Counted from the stretch's first letter, positions 46,905 to 56,123 are shown. The stretch is 64,000 nt of DNA from JABDGV01 sp964577935 (GCA_964577935.1 CAZOAJ010000005.1:62001-126000); one strand, 5' to 3'. Translations and numbers: made by a program. The notes: generated by a model not told the origin, from the sequence alone.

Positions 46905-47158
46905 GATCCGATCAAGAATATTTCCTTGACAATCAATTTAAATTGCAACAAATCAAAGTGGATAGGTAATTCATAGCTTTAAGTCGTTGATCTACTGAAA
47001 GTGAGAAATTTTTTGAAAAATTGATCTTAATATTTTAGGGTCATTTTTCAACGATTTGGAAAGCTGAGCTAGTGAGTATTAGCTAGTGAGTCTCCATGCG
47101 AACAATTGTTCAATGGGCTCCTTAATTTGAGATGAATCAAAATTGTATGTGGTACTGA
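46905..47158. promoter_or_regulatory. Divergent promoter region of the arginine operon
   Basis: About 250 bp separate the arginine run from the plus-strand genes at 47159 onward. A 12-bp palindrome CAATTTAAATTG (46934-46945) lies 30 bp upstream of the first gene and could be a regulator site. It is only a loose match to an ARG box. TTGACA at 46926-46931 has no good -10 partner. A short direct repeat AGCTAGTGAGT occurs twice near 47076-47098. Confidence 0.4.
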
Positions 47159-47446
47159 ATGGGTAAAAAAACGGTTTCGGTTGAAAGCGAAATTGATGAG
47201 TCTCTCGAATCCATCGTGAGTGGTTCGGATGTTAATGATTCAGGAGTGCATGGCAAAATAAAAAGCCTCCTACAAGGTGATCACCTGAGTTATGTGTTAG
47301 TGACATGTAAGAAAACCTCTGAAAAGGGGAATATGGAAGTGGTTATGTCCTATACAGGCGATCCTGTTTTGGCGTCATATCTTGTAGAGGGCACACTTGA
47401 TCGTTTGGAGCAAGATGCTCTGATTTGCGAAGATGCTCTAGAATAG
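47159..47446 (+). CDS. Small conserved-looking protein of unknown function
   Basis: A 95-residue acidic protein with no family I recognise. The first 35 residues are Ser/Asp/Glu-rich. The rest (KIKSLLQGDHLSYVLVTCKKTSEKG, then NMEVVMSYTGDPVLASYLVEGTLDRLEQD) looks like a small alpha/beta fold. It lacks a strong ribosome binding site. It is the first of four closely spaced plus-strand genes ending with the aldolase. Coding status is supported by the even amino-acid composition and the tight following genes. Confidence 0.6.
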   Translation: MGKKTVSVESEIDESLESIVSGSDVNDSGVHGKIKSLLQGDHLSYVLVTCKKTSEKGNMEVVMSYTGDPVLASYLVEGTLDRLEQDALICEDALE

Positions 47447-47463
47447 GTGTGGAAAAGTTAAGT

Positions 47464-47643
47464 ATGATGAATATGTGGGTTGAAAAAGTATCACATACGC
47501 TCTCTTATGAGCGCATTTCAATCCCACATATTTCATACTTAGTCGGATTTTGGATTCCGATCATATCGATTATGTTTTACCATCCCTTGATACGTAATCT
47601 AAACAGTCTAAAGATGATTATTGAGGTGCTTTGGTGGAACTAG
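47464..47643 (+). CDS. Small single-helix membrane protein
   Basis: A 59-residue protein starting MMNMWVEKVS, with one probable membrane helix (SYLVGFWIPIISIMFYHPLI, about residues 22-41). The frame is open upstream to 47425, inside the previous gene; the double ATG at 47464 was chosen. The end overlaps the next gene by about 10 bp, so translation is probably coupled. No family is recognised, and a short ORF of this kind could still be spurious. Confidence 0.4.
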   Translation: MMNMWVEKVSHTLSYERISIPHISYLVGFWIPIISIMFYHPLIRNLNSLKMIIEVLWWN

Positions 47644-48734
47644 GTATTCTGCGCCAAAAATTTTGTAGTTATATTTTTCCTCTCAGCAAGTTTATCGTTA
47701 TTGCTCCATTTCTATTTATGTCTCCTCAAGAGTCAAGTGGTGGATCCGAATATGCTTATGGGCTTACTTTAGCAGCATTTCTTCTTCCTTTGGTTTGTCA
47801 ATTCATGCCTAGAAGTACCGCTCTTGTTGAGAGTGCTTTATGGTTTGTGCCAGCGCTTTTATCTTCACTCTTCTCTGCGATCCCATCAAGTTCGGCCTTT
47901 CTTGTAGGCTGTTGTGGAAGCGTCATTTCTCTAGCTCAAGAGTTGTATCAACAAAAGCTTTTCTATGTGCCGTGTCCTGTGCCTCAAGCGATTGCTGAAA
48001 GAAGTCAAGCACTAAGGAGTCAGGTATTTACCGACACATTTCGACCTGAAGATGAATCTGACCGTGCATCTGAGCAATCATTAAGATCAATCAATCCTAA
48101 TGAGTCTCATTGCTTGCCACGAATTTCAGACCAAGATCTAGAGCAGGTTGCTCTTTCTAAGGAGATCTACGATAAATTGGATGAGGAGCATAAAGTGCTC
48201 AAGAGCGACTATGATCAACTTCGCTTAGAGATTGAAGAGCTTTCAAAAAAAAATTGTGTTTCTGAGTATGAATCGAAAAATCAACTTATGCAGATTGAGA
48301 GCTTAAATAAAAAGCTTCTCCAGGCAACAGCTGATCTCTCTCAAAAAGATAAGCACGTCATAGCCATTGAGTCGGAGTTGAGTCAACTTCGAATTGACTT
48401 TGATCGACTCCAAGAAGAACTAAAATCGGCTCATTCTGGTGCTCAATTTAAACAGCTAAGAGAACAGTTTGAAGAGAAGAAGCGAGAGTTAATTCACCAA
48501 CGACGAGCTCTTTTTAGTGCAGAAGAAGAAATTGAAATGCTTCAACGGCGTCTTGCTGATGAAAGAGATCTTTTAGACATGAAGGCATTTCAGTCAGCGA
48601 GAGATATTTGTCAAAACATATCTATTGAGCTTGAAGCCCTTCAACAAGAACGCCAGCTTTTGGAAGAAATTGTAGCTCGTTTGAGCAAGGAGAAAGAAGA
48701 TGCCACTCGTACCGCTTCGCATATTACTCGATGA
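47634..48734 (+). CDS. Membrane protein with long C-terminal coiled coil
   Basis: A protein of about 366 residues. The first 120 hold three to four hydrophobic stretches (around [44 protein letters not shown] and [15 protein letters not shown]); the last two are a close pair. From about residue 165 to 360 it is a heptad-rich coiled coil ([26 protein letters not shown] onward). The GTG at 47634 has GAGGTG upstream and is preferred to the adjacent TTG. The paired hydrophobic hairpin plus coiled coil recalls chlamydial inclusion-membrane proteins, but that is only an architectural resemblance. The end overlaps the aldolase gene by 35 bp. Confidence 0.65.
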   Translation: MELGILRQKFCSYIFPLSKFIVIAPFLFMSPQESSGGSEYAYGLTLAAFLLPLVCQFMPRSTALVESALWFVPALLSSLFSAIPSSSAFLVGCCGSVISLAQELYQQKLFYVPCPVPQAIAERSQALRSQVFTDTFRPEDESDRASEQSLRSINPNESHCLPRISDQDLEQVALSKEIYDKLDEEHKVLKSDYDQLRLEIEELSKKNCVSEYESKNQLMQIESLNKKLLQATADLSQKDKHVIAIESELSQLRIDFDRLQEELKSAHSGAQFKQLREQFEEKKRELIHQRRALFSAEEEIEMLQRRLADERDLLDMKAFQSARDICQNISIELEALQQERQLLEEIVARLSKEKEDATRTASHITR

Positions 48735-49752
48735 TGCTCAAAAGCGTGGTTATGGTATTGCTGCCTTCAATATCAACAACATGGAGCAAATTCAGGCTAT
48801 TATGGAGGCGGCTCAATCGCTCAAGGCTCCTGTTATTATGCAGGCCAGCAGGGGGGCTCGAAGCTATACCAACGATCTCTTTTTATCATACATGGTGAAG
48901 GCTGCGGCCGAATTATATCCTTCGATTCCTATAGCTCTTCATCAAGACCATGGTAATAGCCCAGAAACCTGTATAAGTGCGATCAGGCTTGGATTCACAA
49001 GTGTCATGATGGATGGGTCTCTTACCGAGGATGGAAAGACTCCATCAACTTATGAGTACAATGTCAAGATTACCAAGTACATTGTTGATATTGCCCATGC
49101 TGTTGGTGTTTCCGTTGAAGGAGAGCTTGGAACACTGGGTTCGCTAGAACATATGACGGCAGGTGAAAAAGAGGATGGCCATGGAGCGGAAGGGAAGTTA
49201 ACTTTGGAGCAGCTGTTAACTGATCCCGACCAAGCAGTCGATTTTGTTAAGCAAACCGGAGTGGACGCTTTGGCAGTTGCAATTGGCACAAGTCATGGTG
49301 CGTATAAATTTTCATCGCCACCAAAAGATGATGTGCTTGTTATCGATCGAATCTTGGCTATTCATGAAAAACTTCCTCAGTGTCACTTAGTGATGCATGG
49401 ATCGAGTTCGGTTCCACAGAACCTTGTTGAGATAATCAACTCTCATGGTGGAAAGCTTAAGAAAGCTTATGGGGTTCCTGTTGAAGCGATTCAGAAGGGG
49501 ATTGCAGCCGGCGTTAGAAAGGTAAATATCGATACAGATAATCGTCTTGCAATGACTGCAGCCATTCGAAAATGCTTTGTAGAGCACCCGGAAAGTTTTG
49601 ATCCTCGAGATTATTTAAAAGAAGCTCGTACGGCTATGAGATTATTATGCGAAGAGCGAATGAGAGAATTTGGTCAGGCAGGGAAGGCTCCAGGAATTGA
49701 ATATGTTTCACTCCCTGAAATGGCAAAGCGGTATAAAGATAAAAAAGTGTGA
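48700..49752 (+). CDS. fba: Class II fructose-bisphosphate aldolase
   Basis: A 350-residue zinc-dependent aldolase of the FbaA/CbbA (Calvin-cycle) subtype. Seen are [18 protein letters not shown], the zinc/active-site [29 protein letters not shown], the [11 protein letters not shown] zinc ligand block and [11 protein letters not shown] for phosphate binding. It cleaves fructose 1,6-bisphosphate in glycolysis and acts in reverse in gluconeogenesis. AAGGAG precedes the ATG at good spacing, although the start lies inside the end of the previous gene. Chlamydia itself uses a DhnA-type class I aldolase, so a class II enzyme here marks a lineage difference. Confidence 0.95.
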   Translation: MPLVPLRILLDDAQKRGYGIAAFNINNMEQIQAIMEAAQSLKAPVIMQASRGARSYTNDLFLSYMVKAAAELYPSIPIALHQDHGNSPETCISAIRLGFTSVMMDGSLTEDGKTPSTYEYNVKITKYIVDIAHAVGVSVEGELGTLGSLEHMTAGEKEDGHGAEGKLTLEQLLTDPDQAVDFVKQTGVDALAVAIGTSHGAYKFSSPPKDDVLVIDRILAIHEKLPQCHLVMHGSSSVPQNLVEIINSHGGKLKKAYGVPVEAIQKGIAAGVRKVNIDTDNRLAMTAAIRKCFVEHPESFDPRDYLKEARTAMRLLCEERMREFGQAGKAPGIEYVSLPEMAKRYKDKKV

Positions 49753-49764
49753 TTTCCAAATTGA

Positions 49765-49799
49765 GGAGCTATATACACTTAATTGTGCTATAAAGCTCC
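49765..49799. terminator. Hairpin between convergent aldolase and TPR genes
   Basis: GGAGCT (49765-49770) pairs with AGCTCC (49794-49799), and the stem continues inward through TATA and ACAC/GTGC-type pairs with two mismatches. It fills the 47-bp gap between two convergent genes and probably ends transcription from both sides, although no long T run follows. Confidence 0.6.
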
Positions 49800-50537
49800 C
49801 TATCGCATCTCTTCGATAATGCTCTTCATTTCTTGAAGAGCCTCGCTCAATTCTTTATTACTCTTGTTTTGAGGGTTATCGATTGCGTCGCCAATCAACT
49901 GTAAAGCTTCTTGATGTTTTTGCTGATTGATAAGAGCTCGGCATGCAAAAACAAAACTGTGAGAATAAGATTCAATTTCAAACGTATTCCTGAGAGCCAT
50001 TAAATCAAGAGCTTGCTTGAATGAAGTGAAAGCATCGCTAAATTGATTTTCTTTGAATTGAGCAATGCCAAGGTTGTGCCATAAGTCCTCATTATGAGGA
50101 GCTAAAAGCAAAAGGAGTTTGAGGGCAGGTATAGCCTCTTGATTTCGATCTTCTTCAATAAGTCTTAAAACTGTTGGATAGATTGCCGTGATATCTTTTT
50201 CGTCTATGCCTGCGTAGGCATAGAGTGGGATGTTTTTTGTAATCCAATCAGAAGAGCCGTTTTTTATACCAAGAAGAGCTTTTGTGATTCTCAGGATTGG
50301 ATGAGCTTCTTCGATTGGATTTTTACCATCGATCTTTGAATATTCAATTGTTGCCTCGGTAAGGGTTTTAAAGCCCTCTACAAGTCCACTTTGAAACGTA
50401 GTCAGATCCATTTTTATTTCGCCTTCTGCCTCTGATTCTTTTATAACCTTGGATGAATTTTGAAAATGAGGATCACTCATTTGCGCACGTATAAATTGAG
50501 AGTGAATCAGGAAATCATTATCTTTATCAGAAGTCAT
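49800..50537 (-). CDS. TPR protein, candidate type III secretion chaperone
   Basis: A 245-residue helical protein. Residues about 110-225 contain three tetratricopeptide-like repeats (AIPALKLLLLLAPHNEDLW, NLGIAQFKENQFSDAFTSFKQAL, ACRALINQQKHQEALQLI). Their length and spacing recall class II type III chaperones of the SycD/LcrH group, although the N-terminal 100 residues are extra. Its ATG overlaps the stop of the phosphatase-like gene as TAATG, so the two are translated together. Effector-chaperone pairs are often coupled like this. The chaperone role is inferred; it could also be an unrelated TPR adaptor. Confidence 0.7.
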   Translation of the reverse strand: MTSDKDNDFLIHSQFIRAQMSDPHFQNSSKVIKESEAEGEIKMDLTTFQSGLVEGFKTLTEATIEYSKIDGKNPIEEAHPILRITKALLGIKNGSSDWITKNIPLYAYAGIDEKDITAIYPTVLRLIEEDRNQEAIPALKLLLLLAPHNEDLWHNLGIAQFKENQFSDAFTSFKQALDLMALRNTFEIESYSHSFVFACRALINQQKHQEALQLIGDAIDNPQNKSNKELSEALQEMKSIIEEMR

Positions 50538-52528
50538 TAAGCACCAAGGGCTCCACCAATCTGTTTTTTAAAATATCCAAGCCTATATATGCAGCCCTTG
50601 ATTGTATCGGTAATGCCAGGGATTCCGAGAGTGCTTACTTTGAGATAGAGCGCACGAGTATTATCAGCTACAATTTGTGTTGCGCACCCATCAGGGTTTA
50701 AAATATTTTCTTTTAATCGACTCATTACACCTGTGTCCCTAGATGCTAGAGCAAAACATGACCCATTTGCACAGACGACTCCAGTTCGATCTTTCGCGCT
50801 CAAGCAGCCGACTGAATGGGGAAGTTTTGCTAGGATCAATATCTCTTGAAGAAGCACAGCCGTTTTGTAGCTTGATTCACCACCTTTATATCTCTTTTCT
50901 AATTCCGAAAGCTTTGAAAGAGCCTCTGTTTTGCCGGGGCCATCTGGTTGATCTTGTATAGCTGTTTTCAGGCGCAAGATATTCTTATCATTGATTTGCT
51001 TTTGCAACCCATCATTTTTCATATGCCCTTGGGGCGAGTTATTCATGATAAAAGCATCTTGGATCGCTATTTCTTTAATCGCATCACCGACTCCTAAAGG
51101 TCTAGCCATGACAATATTTCCATTTTCATCAAAGTGAGGCGGAGTGTTTCCATCATCGACAAATGAGATGGTCTTCCCCTTCATCATATCAAATGCCTCT
51201 TCCATATCTTTGATTTCATTTGCTTCGTTATGACACCAGCCTGTTTTATCAACTTTATTGGTCTTTGGGTTTAAAAGAAGAAGATGAGTGAGGGAAAACT
51301 TCCCTGCTTCAATTGCTGCAGGGTTTTCATTTGCCTGAACTTGGATAAGTTGAAGCATTTGCTGTTTCAAAATAAATTCGCGTTCAACAATGGTGTTTTC
51401 TATGTTTTCGAGCTGTTTAATGGCGTAATCGACAGATGCAGCTTTGACGGGTTCTTTATTTTTTTCATACTTGGCTTTTAAACTTTCGAGCTCTTTCTTT
51501 TTCGACTCAAGCTTTGGTTTTTCTCCTTCTTTCGCCATTTCTTTAAGTTCTTGTATATTCGTGAATCCATTTCGTAGGTCTGAAATAACTCCAAGACGAG
51601 CAAAGCCAGATCCTTCCTTAGTCGAAGATATATTCGACCCTGGAGAAGGAACAACCTTTTGATATCTGAGATTAATAGGGGCTACTGGAATTGTAGCTTC
51701 ATTAGCTTTCGTAAATGAAGCAGGATCTTTGGACTTGCCTAATGCATCGCGAAAATAATTTGAATCGCACCATCCTTTGTCCACCATTTTTGGGTCGCAC
51801 ATGCCATCAAGAGCCTTGTTACAAATCTCGAGCTCTTTTTTAACAAGTTCGAAGTCTTTCTGTGCTTTTGCTATTAGGTTCTGATCAGGCTCGTTTGTGC
51901 TGAGCAATAACGCCATATGATCATTAATTGTCTCTAGTTTGTCATTGAGAGCTGCACTTTGAAGAGTTAACGATTTTATTGCTGTCTGGACAGTATCGAT
52001 TCTATCTACGACTTCGCTTCCGTAGCTTTTACCATCCACTTTGTGTTCATAGGAGATCTTTTTTCGTGCATCAGCAGGCGGCGCTTGAGGTTTTTCATGA
52101 GATGTGAGTATCACCTTAGCGTCTGGATCGAGGTTGTGAGTTTGATCAAGAGCTATTCCACCTGCGATTTCAACTTTTGGGTCATTTGGATTTGAGATAA
52201 CTACATGAGAATCAATGCGGCCGAAACCCGCTTCTTTAGACAGTGCGCCGGCAATGGCACCTTGAGCTTGTTGAGCTGCGCTTGCCGTGGCTTTAAGGAT
52301 CGCCTGCCCACCGGCATCAGGTGATTTGGTTATGAGGTCAAGAGACGGTTGCTGTGATTGAATAGGTGATTGCTGAAGCTTGGTTAAAATCTCCCTTTGA
52401 GATGTTTTCTTAACTGTAGGGCTCACACCGAATAGGTGTGAAAAAAATCGTTTAATCAGATTTTGATCTGATTTCTGGATAGATTGTCCTGCAGCGGAAT
52501 CAATAGGTTTATCGTGAATACTCATCAA
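50537..52528 (-). CDS. Candidate type III effector with SopB/IpgD/INPP4-like phosphatase motif
   Basis: A 663-residue protein without a Sec signal. Near the C-terminus is CLSAKDRTG: the CX5R phosphatase loop (Cys575, Arg581) in the C-x-S-A/G-K-D-R-T form typical of phosphoinositide 4-phosphatases (INPP4) and of the bacterial effectors SopB, IpgD and SidF. Upstream lie ARLGVISDLRNGFTN (about 310-325) and ARPLGVGDAIKEIA, the latter loosely like the FGVNELA motif of SopB. The N-terminal 300 residues are Ala/Gln/Ser-rich and helical, with a coiled coil at about 330-400. Predicted role: removal of a phosphate from a host inositol lipid after secretion. It is coupled to the TPR gene downstream. A protein tyrosine phosphatase is the main alternative. 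Confidence 0.75.
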   Translation of the reverse strand: MMSIHDKPIDSAAGQSIQKSDQNLIKRFFSHLFGVSPTVKKTSQREILTKLQQSPIQSQQPSLDLITKSPDAGGQAILKATASAAQQAQGAIAGALSKEAGFGRIDSHVVISNPNDPKVEIAGGIALDQTHNLDPDAKVILTSHEKPQAPPADARKKISYEHKVDGKSYGSEVVDRIDTVQTAIKSLTLQSAALNDKLETINDHMALLLSTNEPDQNLIAKAQKDFELVKKELEICNKALDGMCDPKMVDKGWCDSNYFRDALGKSKDPASFTKANEATIPVAPINLRYQKVVPSPGSNISSTKEGSGFARLGVISDLRNGFTNIQELKEMAKEGEKPKLESKKKELESLKAKYEKNKEPVKAASVDYAIKQLENIENTIVEREFILKQQMLQLIQVQANENPAAIEAGKFSLTHLLLLNPKTNKVDKTGWCHNEANEIKDMEEAFDMMKGKTISFVDDGNTPPHFDENGNIVMARPLGVGDAIKEIAIQDAFIMNNSPQGHMKNDGLQKQINDKNILRLKTAIQDQPDGPGKTEALSKLSELEKRYKGGESSYKTAVLLQEILILAKLPHSVGCLSAKDRTGVVCANGSCFALASRDTGVMSRLKENILNPDGCATQIVADNTRALYLKVSTLGIPGITDTIKGCIYRLGYFKKQIGGALGA

Positions 52529-52581
52529 ATCTTCTCATGGACGCTTATCCAATTCTAGCATGAGAAGAGATCTATGACAAA

Positions 52582-53583
52582 TTATTGTTTTAAAATGTGC
52601 CCATCAAACTCCTGAGGAAAGAATGAAGGTGAATCATGGATAAGTGCTTGAGCCAGATACTTTGCGATCCAAGTGTGGTAGAGTAATCCTTTTGACCCAA
52701 GAGCTCCTATTGCCCAAACTTCTGGCTTAATTTGGCGAATAACCGGGAGCGAAACCGGATTTGTGCAGCGAAATCCCGATTGAGCAGAGATGGGTTTTCC
52801 TTTGACAATGCCAGGCCAATATTCGTCGATTTTTGGCAGAATGATGCGCTCAGCTTCCTCTATATCAACACCTTCGACTTGTGGAAAATGTTCGTAGGTT
52901 GCACCCACGGTCATGCATCCATGTGCTGTTGTTAAATAAGCCCTACCAGCGAGAGCTGCCTGAATATGAACATCGGATCTGTAGGAGAGTGTTTGTCCTT
53001 TAACAAGGCTTAAAGGTCCTAATGCTTTCCCTACAAGGGTTTTCATCCCAGCGCCTGCCGCCAAGAGAATGCGGTCACTATTTTCAATCTCATCAATTGA
53101 GGTGATGTGTCTTTCGGTGAAGAGAACTCCTTTTCGAAGACATTCGGCTTTCAGTATGTCGATATATTGGGATGAGTCAAGAGCAAGTCCTTTAGAAATA
53201 TATAAGGATGAAAGTCTCTTTGGGTTTTCAAAAAAAAGAGAGGTCTCTTCAGGGGAGCATAAGCGCACTTCTGACCCACATGCCTTTTTGAATCTTTCCT
53301 CCATTTCAGGAGTGGTGATGGGTCTACAAATTCCACGGTGAAGTATTGAAGAGGGTGCGTATTTTTCAATAAAGCTTGTTGCATATTCAAGAGCATTCCA
53401 AGCCTGATAAGCAATATTTCCTCGAAGTCCTACAACTGGGTTGATAAGTCCTGCTGCAACTTGAGAAGCTGAGAGCGTTTTTGTGCTGAAGAGTATTTCG
53501 ATGTTAAGTGCTGGATCATGCTCTAAGAGAGTGAGTGCTGCTGAAAGTCCAATATAACCTGAACCAACTATGACTATCTTCAA
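52582..53583 (-). CDS. FAD-dependent oxidoreductase (DAO family)
   Basis: A 333-residue flavoprotein beginning with the dinucleotide-binding motif VGSGYIGLSAALTLLE. Later come ASQVAAGLINPV, the ILLAAGAGMKTL strand, LVKGQTLSY and the C-terminal IGALGSKGLLYHTWIAKYLAQAL block. The arrangement is close to the C-terminal domain of MnmC and to glycine-oxidase-like DAO proteins. It probably oxidises an amine, but the substrate is unknown. If it had an MnmC-type function, the methyltransferase half would be missing. It is transcribed alone, divergently from the phnP-like gene. Confidence 0.87.
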   Translation of the reverse strand: MKIVIVGSGYIGLSAALTLLEHDPALNIEILFSTKTLSASQVAAGLINPVVGLRGNIAYQAWNALEYATSFIEKYAPSSILHRGICRPITTPEMEERFKKACGSEVRLCSPEETSLFFENPKRLSSLYISKGLALDSSQYIDILKAECLRKGVLFTERHITSIDEIENSDRILLAAGAGMKTLVGKALGPLSLVKGQTLSYRSDVHIQAALAGRAYLTTAHGCMTVGATYEHFPQVEGVDIEEAERIILPKIDEYWPGIVKGKPISAQSGFRCTNPVSLPVIRQIKPEVWAIGALGSKGLLYHTWIAKYLAQALIHDSPSFFPQEFDGHILKQ

Positions 53584-53814
53584 AATACACCTGGTTTATC
53601 AATAGTGTTACTAAAACAGTGAAGTACTATAGCAAAATTGCGAATCTTATGCCTTTGATACAGAGAAAATTACCCTGAAAATTTTAAACCAAAGGCAATC
53701 CCATTTATTTGCCAATTTTTGACAAGTGTTGAATTCGCCATGAAATTAGTTCCTGGTAACGGATGGGAAGTAAAATTTTAGAATTTGCGTTTGTCAAATT
53801 CAAGAGGATATACC

Positions 53815-53868
53815 ATGATGGACAAGTATTTAGGGATGGGTAAGTATTTAGGAGAAATCATTTTTTGA
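53815..53868 (+). CDS. Seventeen-codon leader ORF
   Basis: An AAGAGGA ribosome binding site precedes a double ATG that opens a 17-codon frame encoding MMDKYLGMGKYLGEIIF. Its TGA stop (53866-53868) overlaps the TTG start of the next gene by two bases. An internal duplication gives the KYLG repeat. The layout suggests a coupling leader peptide for the hydrolase, unless the real start of that gene lies elsewhere. Confidence 0.5.
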   Translation: MMDKYLGMGKYLGEIIF

Positions 53869-54671
53869 GTACTGCTTCAGGAGATATTTTAGGTCAGATT
53901 CTGTTTTTAGGGACGGGCTCTTCGCAAGGAGTTCCTGTCATTGGATGCTCTTGCACCACATGTCTTTCCGAAGATCCGCTGAATATGCGGCTTCGGACAT
54001 CAGCAATGATCTCTTTTGAGGGAAAAAACTTTCTTATAGATGCAGGACCAGACTTTCGGCAGCAGGCTCTTCGTTATTCAATTGGGCATGTAGAGGCTCT
54101 CTTTTTAACGCATACACATTACGACCATATCGCTGGAGTTGAAGAGCTTAGAATCTATAACTTCAAGCAGCAAATGAAGCTTCCATGTTATCTCTCTTCA
54201 GTGAGTTTAGAGGCATTCAAAAAGCATTTTTATTATCACTTTTCAGAGAAATCGGAAGTTTCAAACTACACGGCTGAATTTGATTTTCATACTCTTGATA
54301 ATCAGAGTGGTTCATTTCAAGCGCTTGGAAAACGGTTTACTTATTTCGTATATAAGCAAGGCGGGATGGATGTTCTAGGAGTACGGCTGGGATCGCTCGC
54401 TTATGTGACTGATATTAAAGAATATTCAGATGATATTTTTGATAATCTCAGAGATCTCGATATCCTTGTTGTAAGTGCACAGCGTTTTGGTCGATCTCTT
54501 ATTCAATTTAGCTTCGATGAAGCGGTTGCTTTTGCAAATAGAGTTGGAGCACGGACAACTTATCTTACGCATCTTTCTCATGAAATCGAGTATCATCATG
54601 CAGAAGCGTTGTTGCAGCAAGGTATACATCTTGCGTATGATGGTCTTAAACTTTCATTTACACTCACATGA
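53865..54671 (+). CDS. PhnP-like metallo-beta-lactamase-fold hydrolase
   Basis: A 268-residue MBL-fold enzyme with the metal motif THTHYDHIAG (about residues 82-91). Upstream it has GTGSSQGVPVIGCSCTTC, the Cys-containing zinc motif of PhnP-type phosphodiesterases, and near the C-terminus THLSHEIEYHH. Such enzymes hydrolyse cyclic phosphodiesters; no other phn gene is nearby, so phosphonate use is not implied. Translation starts at TTG with AGGAG in front. It overlaps hflX by 4 bp; the phnP-hflX neighbourhood also exists in Chlamydia. Confidence 0.9.
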   Translation: MSTASGDILGQILFLGTGSSQGVPVIGCSCTTCLSEDPLNMRLRTSAMISFEGKNFLIDAGPDFRQQALRYSIGHVEALFLTHTHYDHIAGVEELRIYNFKQQMKLPCYLSSVSLEAFKKHFYYHFSEKSEVSNYTAEFDFHTLDNQSGSFQALGKRFTYFVYKQGGMDVLGVRLGSLAYVTDIKEYSDDIFDNLRDLDILVVSAQRFGRSLIQFSFDEAVAFANRVGARTTYLTHLSHEIEYHHAEALLQQGIHLAYDGLKLSFTLT

Positions 54672-56101
54672 CACACATAGAAAAAAAAGCGTTATCGAGT
54701 ATGCAATCTTCTATCGACCCTAAGGAAGATACCTCAAAAAGTGGGAATACAAATCCCCAAGGGGCTTCATTTATAGATGAAACCCTTCCATGGGCTAATC
54801 GAGATAGGCTTAAGTCTTCCAAAGCTATGTTAGTGGGAGTGTATAAAGCAAAACCTGAAGAATCTATTGCTCAAGAACATATTGAAGAATTGTCGCTTCT
54901 TGCAAAAACACATAAGATTGAAGTTGTAGATACTGTTCTGCTCCAGGTACGCGAATTTTCAGCAGCTACTTTTATTTCGAAAGGTAAGGTAGATTCGCTA
55001 TGTGAGAGAGCTCAAGAAAAGGGGTGTAACCTCATCATTTTTGATGATGAAATCTCTCCAGCTCAGCAACGAAACCTTGAATCGGAACTCAAACTGCCTG
55101 TAATCGACCGACGAGAGGTTATTTTAGGTGTTTTTGCTGACCGAGCTCGAAGCCACGAAGCAAAGCTCCAAGTGGAACTTGCGCGCATTCAGTATATGTA
55201 TCCTCGCTTAAAGCGCATGTGGACCCACTTGTCGAGACAAAGCGGGGGAGGCGGCGGGTCGTCTGGAGGGGGATATCTTAAGGGTGAAGGTGAAAAGCAG
55301 ATCGAGATTGATCGCCGCATTCTCAAACGGCGAATGGGACAGCTTGCAGATGAGCTGAAGGAAGTTGAGCGCTACAGAACTACGCAAAGAGCATTGAGGG
55401 AAAAAAACTCAATTCCGGTATTTGGAATTGTAGGCTACACAAATGCCGGAAAATCGACTTTAATGAAAAAGCTCACTGGAGCCGATGTCCTTGTCGAAGA
55501 CATGCTTTTTGCGACTCTCGATACCACAACTCGTCGTTTGACGTTGCCACATGGTCAAGAAGTTCTTGTTATTGATACTGTTGGTTTTATCAGAAAGCTG
55601 CCTCATCAACTGGTTGCAGCCTTCAAGAGCACGCTAGAAGAGACTGTGCATGCCGATATACTCATACACCTCATTGACTCGTCGCATCCAAATGCTTTAG
55701 GTCAGGCTCAAACAACGCTTGAAGTTATCAAAGAGCTGAATACAAAAGAGACTCCTATCATTACCGTAATGAATAAGGTAGACCTTGCGGCAGGTGCAGA
55801 TGCTGCTTCGCAGCAAAGTATGTTGCAGAAGCTTAAAATGTCTTATCCAAGGGCTATATCCCTTTCAGCAATTACTGGTGAAGGCCTCCAAGATCTATTC
55901 AATGAAATGGAAGTTATTCTTCAAAGAGGCCGGGTCCGTGTTGAGTTAAAAATACCTCAAAGCAGATATGACATTGCTTTAGATGCCAAGAAAGTAGGTA
56001 TTCTGAAATCAGAAGATTATGAAGAAAACGACATTATCTTAGATATTGAGCTGTCAAAAGGAGATGCTGATCGAATAGCTTCTTTGCTGAAAAAGATCTA
56101 A
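54668..56101 (+). CDS. hflX: GTPase HflX
   Basis: A 477-residue ribosome-associated GTPase. The N-terminal HflX domain (about 50-240) contains the LQVELARIQYMYPRL helix and a glycine-rich loop with SGGGG and KGEGEKQIEIDRR. The G domain has G1 GYTNAGKST (about 256-264), G3 DTVGFIRKLPHQLVAAFKSTLEE and G4 NKVD. HflX splits stalled 70S ribosomes under stress. A C-terminal domain of about 65 residues follows the G domain. It is cotranscribed with the phnP-like gene (4-bp overlap) and ends at a strong hairpin. Confidence 0.96.
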   Translation: MTHIEKKALSSMQSSIDPKEDTSKSGNTNPQGASFIDETLPWANRDRLKSSKAMLVGVYKAKPEESIAQEHIEELSLLAKTHKIEVVDTVLLQVREFSAATFISKGKVDSLCERAQEKGCNLIIFDDEISPAQQRNLESELKLPVIDRREVILGVFADRARSHEAKLQVELARIQYMYPRLKRMWTHLSRQSGGGGGSSGGGYLKGEGEKQIEIDRRILKRRMGQLADELKEVERYRTTQRALREKNSIPVFGIVGYTNAGKSTLMKKLTGADVLVEDMLFATLDTTTRRLTLPHGQEVLVIDTVGFIRKLPHQLVAAFKSTLEETVHADILIHLIDSSHPNALGQAQTTLEVIKELNTKETPIITVMNKVDLAAGADAASQQSMLQKLKMSYPRAISLSAITGEGLQDLFNEMEVILQRGRVRVELKIPQSRYDIALDAKKVGILKSEDYEENDIILDIELSKGDADRIASLLKKI

Positions 56102-56123
56102 GGAAGAGCGTAAGGGAAACTTC

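Noticed and set aside
46926..46955. A TTGACA-led promoter in front of the gene at 47159.
   Set aside because: There is no acceptable -10 hexamer 16-18 bp downstream, and the distance to the gene is more than 200 bp.
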